Of a stretch of 55,312 bases of DNA, positions 1 to 7,492 are shown piece after piece. Within the stretch, counting starts at the first letter, position 1; the number at the start of each line of letters is the position of its first letter. The position numbers were made by a program, and so were the translations under genes. The notes beneath the pieces were generated by a model that searched no databases, was not told where the DNA came from, and was given only the letters and a program-made list of their open reading frames with translations. Location: contig CACZZQ010000013.1 in assembly GCA_902785695.1 (NCBI GenBank), forward strand, positions 1 to 55,312. Direction: 5' to 3'. The DNA is from an uncultured Prevotellaceae bacterium (GTDB taxonomy: Bacteria; Bacteroidota; Bacteroidia; Bacteroidales; Bacteroidaceae).

Positions 1-211
1 AGGAAAGAATTATGATTTTAACACTTAATTTTTGGCGTGTTTTTGGCGTGATATTATAAATTGATTTATATCAAATTATCATTATGCTTATATTGATTAA
101 TTTCTGTTTCTCTTGTAATTCAGGCGTTTATGTAAAAGTATAACAAAAATGATAAATTTCAGTCTCAATACATGTTGGCGCCTCATCCCGACATGAACAA
201 AGTCGGAAAGC
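1..211. other. AT-rich stretch without a gene
   Basis: I see no credible coding region here. The visible structure is a perfect 11-bp tandem duplication of TTTTTGGCGTG at 29-39 and 40-50, and a small hairpin (CCGAC...GTCGG) around 188-206. The stretch ends at a strong terminator, so it is probably the 3' untranslated region of a gene lying left of the window. Confidence 0.5.
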
Positions 212-249
212 AAAGAAAGTGGTTGATTTTCAGCCACTTTCTTGTTTTT
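212..249 (+). terminator. Rho-independent terminator of a gene left of the window
   Basis: AAGAAAGTGG (213-222) pairs perfectly with CCACTTTCTT (234-243). The stem can extend inward through G-C, U-A and G-U pairs, and a T run follows (GTTTTTA). It precedes the promoter of the next gene, so it most likely ends an upstream plus-strand transcript. Confidence 0.75.
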
Positions 250-297
250 AATTCCAATAATGTTGTTCGTACTATTGCAAGTTTGGATTTTTTTTTG

Positions 298-305
298 TAG
301 TTTTG
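298..305 (+). promoter_or_regulatory. Bacteroidetes -7 box for the DUF3943 gene
   Basis: TAGTTTTG matches TAnnTTTG. A weak -33 TTG lies about 20 nt upstream (275-277). The predicted transcript start is about 40 nt before the ATG at 353. This argues against the in-frame start further upstream at 242, which would lie before the promoter. Confidence 0.6.
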
Positions 306-352
306 CAAACAAATCGATAAAACTATATTTTGTGACTACAACCACTCTTGTT

Positions 353-2776
353 ATGAAAGAAGAGTTACTCAAGTTAAAACAGATATTCAGCCACCGTGTT
401 GTATTACTGGCTGCAGTCGTTATGATGGCTGCCATGAGTGTACAAATAAAGGCGCAGAATTTCCCTGTGGGCGTTGTAAGCACTCAGGACTCAGTTAAGG
501 GCTTTCAGTTAGGCATCATCTCGTCTGTAGCCCCAGATGGAGGTCGTGGTGTGCAGTTTGCTGGTGTCTCAAACACATCGGTCGGTGTTTTCAATGGTCT
601 GCAGCTTGGCGGTGTCACCAATATCACCCGCGGTATGAATCGTGGTCTACAGCTAAGTGGCATCCTGAATGTGTCATTGGATGAGATGCGAGGCTGGCAA
701 TGGGGTGCCATTAACTATGCCGACACGCTGAACGGTGTGCAGATGGGTGTATTCAACGTAGTGAGCAGGCATCCACGTGGATGGCAGGTGGGTCTGGTTA
801 ACCTGTCGTACGACACCATTGGGCATAAGATTGGTTTGGTGAACGTGAACCCGAATACCGATATTGACCTGATGCTCTTTGGCGGTTCAGCAAACAAGAG
901 TAATATTGCTCTACGCTATCGCAATAAGAGTACTTACAATATTATCGGCTTTGGTACCCACTATATGGGTCTCGATTCTAAGTTCTCAGGAGCCTTGTTC
1001 TATCGTTTGGGACAGTACTATCAACTGTCGCCGAAATGGAGCCTGAGCGCTGATCTGGGTCTCTATCATGTGGAGACTTTCGAGCAAAACAGCAGCGACA
1101 AGCCTGCGCGCCTTTATTCCTTGCAGGCCCGTGTGAATGCCGACTACCAGATAAGCCGTAAGCTGGGTGCTTTCGCTTCAGTAGGATGGGAGGAGACACG
1201 CTATTACAACCATAACGAGAGCTATCATAGCAGACCGTTGGTGGAATTAGGATTGGCATTCCGACAGCCGCGTGACCAGCATGATACGTGGAAGCGTGCA
1301 TGGGAGGCGAAGAGAAAAGCAGTGGTCTATGCTGACTCCACGATGGCACTGCCTGTAGAGAAACGCTATTGGCAGGCCGCTGCCGAGGCTACCGGCATCA
1401 ATGTGGGTGTGCAGTTGTTCGACCGTTATGCGCTGAAATCCGACTTTGCCCAGACCACGCTACGCACCCTGAAGCGCAACTTCACCGACGGCATGGTGTG
1501 GGATAATGATTTCTTCATTACCAACTTGTTTGCCCATCCTTATCATGGCAACCTCTACTTCAACGCCGCACGCACCAATGGTCTCTCGTTCTGGGAGTCG
1601 GGTGCATACGCTCTTGGCGGTTCGCTGATGTGGGAGTTCTTGGGTGAGACTGAGCCACCAGCTATCAACGATGTGATTGCCACCAGCTGTGGTGGTATGG
1701 CTATTGGTGAGATGAGCCATCGTCTGAGCCTCACCGTCCTCGATGATCGCGATATGGGAACCCGTCGTTTCCTGCGCGAAGCTGCTGCTGCCATCATCAA
1801 CCCCATTCAGGGCTTGCATCGTATCTTTAGTGGCGATGCATGGCGCGTGCGTCACGACCACTATCGCTATCATGACTATAGCAAGATACCCGTTGACGTA
1901 TCGCTTAGCGTTGGTTGGCGTTATCTGGCTGACGATGGTGCCCTGTTCCGTGGTGTCCACGCTCCTTATGTCAACATGACGCTGACCTATGGAAACGCTG
2001 TCGATGGTGAGCGTCATTCCATGCCCTACGACTTCTTCGACATAGAGATGAATTCCTCATTTGGAGGTGGACAGCCTTTCGTTAATACTTTGAACATTGT
2101 AGGCCGTTTGTGGAGTACGCCCATCCTTGACAAGACCATCGCCGACGGTCAGGATATGGCAGGTGAGTTTGGTATATACCAGCATTTTAACTACTACGAT
2201 GCCGAACCCATTGAGAATGGCTCTGAGCTGACGCCTTATCGTATCAGCGAGGCGGCAGGTTTTGGTCCTGGCTTCATTCTCTCGTTGCCACATACGGGCC
2301 GAATGTCCAAACTCGAACAACGTGTTTTCCTCAGTGGCATACTGTTAGGTGGTACTAAGAGTGACTATTTTAATGTCATCGAGCGCGACTATAACATGGG
2401 CAGTGGATTCAGCATCAAGTCAAAGACACAGGTTGACTTTGGCAAACTCGGTCGCTTTGTACTCAATGCCAAGTACTTCCGCTTATACACCTGGAAGGGA
2501 TATGAGAATAAGGACTTGCAGCCTTATGCTGACGGTACTGCCGACCTGCATTACCTGAACGTGCAAGGCGACAATAGTAATGCTGCACTGCTTGTGGTGA
2601 ACCCTGTGATGGAATTCCACCTGGCCCGCCAGTGGTCTCTCACCCTCTCTGGTTCATATTATAGCCGTCGTACGCACTACAACTATTATTATGACAAGAG
2701 CCAGGTTCTGCATCAGAATAGTACGGTACATGCTAATACGTTTGAAACTAAAATAGGAATCACCTGTCGCCTATGA
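353..2776 (+). CDS. LA_2272-type surface repeat / DUF3943 outer-membrane protein
   Basis: The protein has about 807 residues. I start it at MKEELLKLKQ (353), because the earlier in-frame ATG at 242 lies upstream of the promoter. A hydrophobic stretch ending near IKAQN looks like a signal peptide. Roughly residues 25-170 carry degenerate repeats of the type G-hydrophobic-Q-hydrophobic-G-hydrophobic-x-N (GFQLGIIS, GLQLGGVTN, GWQVGLVN), as in the LA_2272/LA_2273 surface-repeat family. The central part, with FWESGAYALGGSLMWEF and a conserved VIATSCGGMAIGE block, resembles DUF3943. The C-terminal half is rich in alternating aromatic/hydrophobic strands, which suggests a beta-barrel. It overlaps the next gene by 4 nt (ATGA), so the two are probably translationally coupled. 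The function is unknown; the location is most likely the outer membrane. Confidence 0.75.
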   Translation: MKEELLKLKQIFSHRVVLLAAVVMMAAMSVQIKAQNFPVGVVSTQDSVKGFQLGIISSVAPDGGRGVQFAGVSNTSVGVFNGLQLGGVTNITRGMNRGLQLSGILNVSLDEMRGWQWGAINYADTLNGVQMGVFNVVSRHPRGWQVGLVNLSYDTIGHKIGLVNVNPNTDIDLMLFGGSANKSNIALRYRNKSTYNIIGFGTHYMGLDSKFSGALFYRLGQYYQLSPKWSLSADLGLYHVETFEQNSSDKPARLYSLQARVNADYQISRKLGAFASVGWEETRYYNHNESYHSRPLVELGLAFRQPRDQHDTWKRAWEAKRKAVVYADSTMALPVEKRYWQAAAEATGINVGVQLFDRYALKSDFAQTTLRTLKRNFTDGMVWDNDFFITNLFAHPYHGNLYFNAARTNGLSFWESGAYALGGSLMWEFLGETEPPAINDVIATSCGGMAIGEMSHRLSLTVLDDRDMGTRRFLREAAAAIINPIQGLHRIFSGDAWRVRHDHYRYHDYSKIPVDVSLSVGWRYLADDGALFRGVHAPYVNMTLTYGNAVDGERHSMPYDFFDIEMNSSFGGGQPFVNTLNIVGRLWSTPILDKTIADGQDMAGEFGIYQHFNYYDAEPIENGSELTPYRISEAAGFGPGFILSLPHTGRMSKLEQRVFLSGILLGGTKSDYFNVIERDYNMGSGFSIKSKTQVDFGKLGRFVLNAKYFRLYTWKGYENKDLQPYADGTADLHYLNVQGDNSNAALLVVNPVMEFHLARQWSLTLSGSYYSRRTHYNYYYDKSQVLHQNSTVHANTFETKIGITCRL

Positions 2777-3438
2777 GACTTCTGTTCTTTTTACTCTTCA
2801 CTTTGTTACCCTCGATCACTTGGGCACAGACTGATAGACAAATTAGGATGCGCATAGATAGCACGCTCACGGCAAGATATTATAAGACATCCTATGACAC
2901 AAACTACGTCGCTCGTCCTGAGGGGAAATTGACATTGAAGGTAAAGCTGAACCAAACGGGAAACGACTTCCATGCGAAGGGAACGGTAAACGACATCTAT
3001 TGCAAGGCAGACCTTAAAACGAGCCATAAGACCACGATGAGCTTCGACGTTTCCTATCGTGGCCTTTCAGCCTCTGTGGCCATCAATCCAGCCAAGATGA
3101 GCGGAGCCTACAAGGACTATGAGTTCAATTTCAACTACTACAGCAGCCGCCTGAGCCTCGATTTCAGCTATCAGCGGTCGGAATCGCTGGCTGGCGACAT
3201 CACCCGTGATGATCGTGGGCTACAGACAATGGAGTCAGGCGACCTCACTCTGAAGGTCATCAACCTGGCGGGCTATTATACCTTCAACTACCGCCGCTTT
3301 TCCTTTCCTGCATCGTTCAGTCAGAGTTACATCCAGCACCGTTCGGCTGGCTCTTGGTTGGCAGGCATTAGCTATCAGGGTGGCACTATTGAGACCACCG
3401 ACCAACTGAAAGTCAGGAAATCTGATGCCCCTGACATT

Positions 3439-3444
3439 AGCATT
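3439..3444. repeat. Target-site duplication AGCATT, left copy
   Basis: AGCATT stands directly left of the IS terminal repeat. An identical copy stands directly right of the other end at 5288-5293. Removing one copy and the IS restores the DUF4421 reading frame, which confirms the boundary. Confidence 0.9.
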
Positions 3445-5287
3445 GAGTCCACTTTAAAAAGTAAACCTTTCATCAGTCAACTGTTATTATAATATAAATA
3501 TGTCTTTCTCTGCTGATATGCGGAATATTCTTTGTACCTTTGTAGGGTGAATCAACGACCTGTCCGATATGTTCAAGAAGACCGAAAGGAATCCCCAGCT
3601 CGATATGTTTGCATCGCCCGTGATGCAGCTGTGCAACCGTGCCTCTAAGAAGTACACCGACCCAAAGGCTTGGCAGAACATGTTTTTCCGCCTTGTGACC
3701 TCCAAGATTGACGAGGGTCAGTTTGAGGTTCTGTTCCCTGTTGGCAAGAAGAGCGGCCGCCCCAATGCCTCCATCCGTGTCCTTGTGGCCATGTCCGCGC
3801 TGAAGGAGGGCTTCGGCTGCAGCGACGAGGAGCTGTTCGAGAAGTGCGACTTCGACATGCTCACGCGCAAGGCCCTTGGCCTGGAGCACCTTGACGACGC
3901 GGCTCCCTCGATAGACACTTGGTACCTGTTCCGCCGCCGCATCTGCGAGTACCAGGAGAAGACGGGCATAGACCTGATGCAGCAGGTTTTCGAGCAGGTC
4001 ACTGGCAAGCAGGTGCAGATGCTGAACATCTCCGGCAAGTGCGTCCGCATGGACAGCAAGCTCATCGGGAGCAACATCGCCCGCCAGTCGCGCTATGAGC
4101 TGATACACACGACGCTGGTGAAGTTCCTCAAGGCCAACATCCTCGACAGCCTCCCGAAGAACCTGCGTGAGAAGGCGGAGGCGTACATCAGGGAAGACTC
4201 TTCCAAGACCGTCTACCGCTCGGATTCGGACACCCTGCAAAGCCATATCCAGTCCATCGGTGATTTCATCCATGACATCCTGCAGCATTACCCTAAGGAG
4301 TCAGCCCTGTATGGTCTTCTTGACCGCGTGTTCGGCGAGCAGTACCTTGTCAGCGAGGACGGGAAGGTGCAGCTCCGCGACAAGAAGACCGTCTCGGCCA
4401 ACAGCGTCCAGAACCCCAACGACCCTGATGCCAGCTACCGCGACAAGCACGGCCAAAAGGTGCAGGGCTACGTGACCAACATCACGGAGACCGTGGAGGA
4501 GAGGAACGAGGATGGCAAAATGAAGAAGCCCAGCATCATCACATCCGTGCAGGTGGAGACCGCGACATTCGCCGACTGCCATTTCGTCGAGGGGGCCGTC
4601 GGGAACAGCGAGAGGGTCACGAAGTCCGCCGTGGAGGATTTGTACGCAGACGGGGCCTACCAGAGTCCTGAGAACCGTGAATTTGCAGAGGGTCACGGAG
4701 GCATGAAGCTCAAGACCGGCAAGATGCAGGGAGGTGCCCGCTGGGAACTGGTTCCGCGCGAGCACGACGACGGCCTGACCGTCAGGGAAATCGCCACTGG
4801 CAAGACCTACGAGGCCGTCAAGTCAAAGACGCTAAAAGGTAAGCATGAGCGGTGGAGGATACCTTGGAACAACAAGACGGGCTGGCGGTATTTCGAGGAC
4901 ACGGACATTGAAGCCCAGAAGCTACGAAAGCAGATAGAGAGCCTGCCGTTAGAGGAGCAGCACAAGCGGAACAATGTCGAGGCCGCCATGTTCCAGTACA
5001 GCTTCCACACGCGCAACGGCAAGACCCGCTACAGGGGCTTGCTCAAGCACCGTATGCAGGCATACGCCCGCTGCATGTGGATGAACCTCCGAAGGGTGGT
5101 TATATTCCAATTATCAGCATTTCAAAGAACGATATTTGCCCTTTTCGGGCCTCTCAGAGAGACTTTTGGCTGGCTTGTGATGATTTTTACAAATCTTTTC
5201 ACAGCGAGAGCCGTTTGCCGTGTATCGCCCAGAATAGCCGCATAGACCAGACTGAATCTCAAAAATGCCACTTTTTAAAGCGGACTC
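3445..5287 (+). mobile_element. IS1182-like insertion sequence, 1843 bp, complete
   Basis: The ends are imperfect 18-bp inverted repeats: GAGTCCACTTTAAAAAGT at 3445-3462, and the complement of GAGTCCGCTTTAAAAAGT at 5270-5287 (17 of 18 match). The element is flanked by a perfect 6-bp direct repeat AGCATT (3439-3444 and 5288-5293), read as the target-site duplication. It holds one intact transposase gene. Its coding region is visibly richer in G and C than the surrounding genes, which suggests a different origin. Confidence 0.92.
3569..5245 (+). CDS. IS1182-family-like DDE transposase
   Basis: The protein has 558 residues and a C-terminus close to the right end of the IS. The N-terminal part (GRPNASIRVLVAMSALKEGF, then CSDEELFEKCDFDMLTRKALGL) resembles the DUF772/InsH-type transposase N-terminus. 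Candidate catalytic residues in the expected order are Asp162 in VRMDSKLIGS, Asp361 in LYADGAYQS and Glu471 in NNVEAAMFQY. The frame is uninterrupted, so the enzyme is probably active. Assignment to IS1182 rather than another DUF772-bearing IS group rests on length and architecture and is less certain than the transposase call itself. Confidence 0.88.
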   Translation: MFKKTERNPQLDMFASPVMQLCNRASKKYTDPKAWQNMFFRLVTSKIDEGQFEVLFPVGKKSGRPNASIRVLVAMSALKEGFGCSDEELFEKCDFDMLTRKALGLEHLDDAAPSIDTWYLFRRRICEYQEKTGIDLMQQVFEQVTGKQVQMLNISGKCVRMDSKLIGSNIARQSRYELIHTTLVKFLKANILDSLPKNLREKAEAYIREDSSKTVYRSDSDTLQSHIQSIGDFIHDILQHYPKESALYGLLDRVFGEQYLVSEDGKVQLRDKKTVSANSVQNPNDPDASYRDKHGQKVQGYVTNITETVEERNEDGKMKKPSIITSVQVETATFADCHFVEGAVGNSERVTKSAVEDLYADGAYQSPENREFAEGHGGMKLKTGKMQGGARWELVPREHDDGLTVREIATGKTYEAVKSKTLKGKHERWRIPWNNKTGWRYFEDTDIEAQKLRKQIESLPLEEQHKRNNVEAAMFQYSFHTRNGKTRYRGLLKHRMQAYARCMWMNLRRVVIFQLSAFQRTIFALFGPLRETFGWLVMIFTNLFTARAVCRVSPRIAA

Positions 5288-5649
5288 AGCATTGATGTCG
5301 GTCATATCGGCATTGGCGGCGGTTACGGCTACAACTGGGTGCTCGGCAAACGATGGCTTCTCCACTTCTCTATGCTGCCCACCTTTGTGGTTTATAACCG
5401 CAACAAAATGACGGTCAACGGTGAGCGTAAGGAGGCCCAGCGTATGCGCTTCAACATGATTTTCAATGAGCGTGCCGCCATTGTCTATAACTTCTCACCC
5501 CGCTACTTTGCCGGTGCCACCCTTGTGATGAACAACTCCGTCTTCGATGACGATGTCGTAGTGGTCAATCAGAACAAATGGCATGCCCGCACTTTCTTTG
5601 GGCTGAGGCTATGAACTATATGGAAGGAGGGGGTCTGTCAATGGAACTT

Positions 5650-6360
5650 CTAAAAACAGACGTAGGGCTCTAAGCGTTTGATAGCATCATCAGGAAAATC
5701 GGGAAGCAGGTGAAGGTCGTTTAAAGATTTTAGCGGACCGTGAAGCCTGCGATAGTCAACAATAGCTTTCGCCTGATAATAGTTGATGTATGGATGGCAC
5801 TTCAGTTCTTTCAACGACAACCGGTTGACATTCAACCTACGCACCTGTGATGGCTCTGCGGTGAAGTATTTCTTGGCCTCCTGAGGGAAATTCTCTATCT
5901 CATTGAGCTGGTCGGTGCTGACGAAACCGCCCAGCTGCTGTTCATAGTCTGCTATCTTGCGTGCATAATAGCTGCCAATGCCTGGCACCTTTTTATATAT
6001 AGCAGTATCGTTAATGTTCAGGTTGACTGTCTCACCCTCGGCAATTTTTACTGGATAGCGTAGTGTATCGCGCTGATAAACAATCTTTTCCTCCTTCATA
6101 AGCGCCTGCATAGCTAGAAGATTGTCGCTATATATGAGGCGGTTCATCCAACCATCATCGCCCCCAGCCATATTAAAAGCATTGGGAATCTGCGGCGTAC
6201 TGCCCTTGAACAGTCCGCTTACATCTTTACTTGGCAACACCAGTTCATTAGTTTGCAAACCAATCTGCGTACCACTACTTAGCCGCTCCAGTATCTGTGC
6301 AGCTTCACGTCTGCCCTCACTCACTATACGAGGCAGCTCCTCAATTAACGATTTAGCCAT
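5650..6360 (-). CDS. Chimeric ORF: type III Mod N-terminus fused to a helix-hairpin-helix tail
   Basis: This is an intact 236-residue ORF made of two unrelated parts. Residues 1-86 match the N-terminus of type III restriction DNA methyltransferases (RLSSGTQIGLQTNELVLPSK, then NRLIYSDNLLAMQAL) and stop just before the region where the catalytic motifs would start. Residues 88-236 are a diverged copy of the C-terminal half of the HhH protein encoded at 7493-8392, with about 23 differences by eye. The junction lies in a 59-nt block identical between the copies (6038-6096 and 7881-7939). No methylase motif remains, so methylation is not expected. It may be a dead remnant or a small DNA-binding fusion. 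Confidence 0.75.
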   Translation of the reverse strand: MAKSLIEELPRIVSEGRREAAQILERLSSGTQIGLQTNELVLPSKDVSGLFKGSTPQIPNAFNMAGGDDGWMNRLIYSDNLLAMQALMKEEKIVYQRDTLRYPVKIAEGETVNLNINDTAIYKKVPGIGSYYARKIADYEQQLGGFVSTDQLNEIENFPQEAKKYFTAEPSQVRRLNVNRLSLKELKCHPYINYYQAKAIVDYRRLHGPLKSLNDLHLLPDFPDDAIKRLEPYVCF

Positions 6361-6673
6361 ATCGTCAGCATTAATATTATCAATTTATACTAATGCGTCA
6401 AGCCAATAATCAAAATATCCCTGCAAGCACCTTGCTCATATATAGAAACAAGAAGTGGACGAATCCCCGTCCAACGTTCAAGGTACTTGCAGGAAACCTA
6501 TAGTATTAAAACAGGAAAACGCCCACTATAGCAGTAGGCGTTACCACTATTCTAACACTATGTTCTTTCACCTGCAAGTTTCTGAACGTTTTGAATAATA
6601 GCCAACGCTAATGTTTAACCCACTAAAATCATACCAGCCACCTCCACTGAGGTCCATCGCTGATACTTGATTG
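6361..6673 (-). ncRNA. Candidate structured leader or small RNA upstream of the Mod-HhH fusion
   Basis: About 300 nt lies between a -7 box (6674-6681, minus strand) and the fusion ORF, with no ORF of its own. It contains nested inverted repeats. CCTGCAAGCACCTTG near 6420 pairs with CAAGGTACTTGCAGG near 6480 (one mismatch). The latter also pairs with a CCTGCAAGT...GAACGTT copy near 6571-6590. Within these are smaller hairpins: GGACG/CGTCC near 6457-6472, and ACGCC/GGCGT near 6519-6541. The mutually exclusive pairings suggest a switching leader, a stable RNA or recombination sites. I could not match it to a known RNA family. Confidence 0.35.
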
Positions 6674-6681
6674 CAAAGATA
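6674..6681 (-). promoter_or_regulatory. Candidate -7 box for the structured leader
   Basis: The minus strand reads TATCTTTG, matching TAnnTTTG. Transcription leftward would begin near 6667 and cross the inverted-repeat region before reaching the Mod-HhH fusion at 6360. Confidence 0.45.
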
Positions 6682-6726
6682 AAAAGATTTTCTAAACATC
6701 CAAAATGTTTTATTGGAAAAATTAAA

Positions 6727-6758
6727 AAAACTCCGAATCGGAAGCGATTCGGAGTTTT
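6727..6758. terminator. Strong bidirectional terminator after hepT
   Basis: AAAACTCCGAATCG (6727-6740) pairs perfectly over 14 bp with CGATTCGGAGTTTT (6745-6758), with a 4-nt loop. The A and T runs on either side make it work in both directions. It lies just downstream of the hepT stop codon. Confidence 0.88.
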
Positions 6759-6765
6759 AATATAT

Positions 6766-7155
6766 TTAGTCCAATAGTTGTTCTTTGAAAAACGAAATTG
6801 CTTTCTTTAAAGGATCAAGTTTCTTACTTATAACTTCGAAAACGACGTCAGCATCAACCTCAAAATAATGATGAGCCATGATATCACGTATTCCCATCAC
6901 CTTTTTCCAAGGAATAGTAGGATAAGTAGACAGGAGTTTGCCTTCAGAAACTTTATCCAGATTCTTGATGGATTCGCCTATCGCAATTAACACCATACAC
7001 GCGGCATCAAGTTTCTCCATTCCACCTGGTGTAGATAGGAAATCATCTACAGAACGAATATTCTTCGTTCTTTCTTGAAGCCTGTCAATAGCCAGTTCAA
7101 TTTGGCTAAGCGTATGCAAAACGAGAGGCAGATTCCTTGATGATATCGATTCCAT
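6766..7155 (-). CDS. hepT: HepT-like toxin (DUF86 / HEPN RNase)
   Basis: The 129-residue protein is all-helical and carries RDIMAHHY near residue 95, the R-x4-H-x-Y motif that forms the HEPN ribonuclease active site. In characterised pairs HepT is an RNase toxin neutralised when the partner nucleotidyltransferase adenylylates its Tyr; here the Tyr is present. The gene overlaps the upstream antitoxin gene by about 50 nt, which implies coupled translation. The first dozen residues are less family-like, so a slightly later start is possible. A strong terminator follows. Confidence 0.85.
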   Translation of the reverse strand: MESISSRNLPLVLHTLSQIELAIDRLQERTKNIRSVDDFLSTPGGMEKLDAACMVLIAIGESIKNLDKVSEGKLLSTYPTIPWKKVMGIRDIMAHHYFEVDADVVFEVISKKLDPLKKAISFFKEQLLD

Positions 7156-7429
7156 CTTTTTCTATTTGTTTAAGCAAGAACTCGTTATTGTTACGATGTT
7201 TTCTCACGATATCAACATCGCACCCCAATAAGTTTTCTAAGTATTCCTTCAGGCCTATCAACTGAAAGAGGTCTGGATCCATATCGACAAAAACATCAAC
7301 ATCGCTTGTCTCGTGTTGCTCATTACGCGCAACAGAACCAAACAAGCGGAGCGAGCGTACACCGAAATCTTCTATGATTTCGTCAGCATTCGCCAAAATT
7401 CTGTCTATACATTCTTGTCTTTCTAACAT
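7106..7429 (-). CDS. mntA: MntA-like nucleotidyltransferase antitoxin
   Basis: The protein has 107 residues from the ATG at 7429. A TTG slightly upstream (7441) lies inside the -7 box and is rejected as the start. The minimal nucleotidyltransferase motif is complete: GSVARNEQHETSDVDVFVDM fits G-S-x10-D-x-D with a further acidic strand (DVDIV) later. MntA proteins transfer AMP to the HepT active-site Tyr and so act as antitoxins. Gene order antitoxin-toxin and the overlap with hepT fit the known MntA-HepT architecture. The pair lies in a patch with a methylase remnant, which suggests an accessory defence or stability region. Confidence 0.85.
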   Translation of the reverse strand: MLERQECIDRILANADEIIEDFGVRSLRLFGSVARNEQHETSDVDVFVDMDPDLFQLIGLKEYLENLLGCDVDIVRKHRNNNEFLLKQIEKDGIDIIKESASRFAYA

Positions 7430-7438
7430 ACTCGGTGG

Positions 7439-7446
7439 CAAAGATA
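7439..7446 (-). promoter_or_regulatory. -7 box of the mntA-hepT operon
   Basis: The minus strand reads TATCTTTG. The predicted transcript start is within a few nucleotides of the ATG at 7429, so the mRNA would be nearly leaderless. Confidence 0.5.
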
Positions 7447-7492
7447 AGAAATATAAATGAAACTTCCAAATAATAACAGGAAAAACGTCTTC

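Larger units (their letters stand above)
2773..5614 (+). pseudogene. DUF4421 family protein gene, split by an IS
   Basis: The first part (2773-3444, 224 codons) begins with a signal peptide (MRLLFFLLFTLLPSITWAQ) and continues as a strand-rich protein. The reading frame stops soon after it enters the IS at 3445. On the far side, 5294-5614 encodes the missing C-terminal 106 residues (DVGHIGIGGGYGYNWVLG to the end). Deleting the IS plus one copy of the 6-bp target duplication restores a single open frame of 330 residues that reads ISIDVGHIG across the junction. The family assignment to DUF4421, a probable outer-membrane barrel found in Bacteroidetes, rests on length, signal peptide and the glycine/tyrosine-rich C-terminal strands. 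It is coupled to the preceding DUF3943 gene. Because both parts are otherwise undamaged, the disruption looks recent. Confidence 0.85.

Noticed and set aside
242-352. Upstream start of the DUF3943 protein at 242
   Set aside because: It lies before the -7 box at 298-305 and overlaps the preceding terminator.
3473-4288. Long open frames opposite the transposase and the rpoB, rpoC and argG genes
   Set aside because: These are mirror frames of strongly supported genes, caused by codon bias, and carry no protein motifs.
5650-6360. Functional type III methyltransferase
   Set aside because: Only the N-terminus remains; the catalytic D-P-P-Y and AdoMet motifs and the res partner gene are missing.
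6361-6673. Integron attC site or tmRNA
   Set aside because: The inverted repeats lack the attC core (GTTRRRY/RYYYAAC). The GGACGGGGATTCGTCC hairpin recalls a tmRNA T-arm, but no acceptor stem, tag reading frame or CCA end is present.
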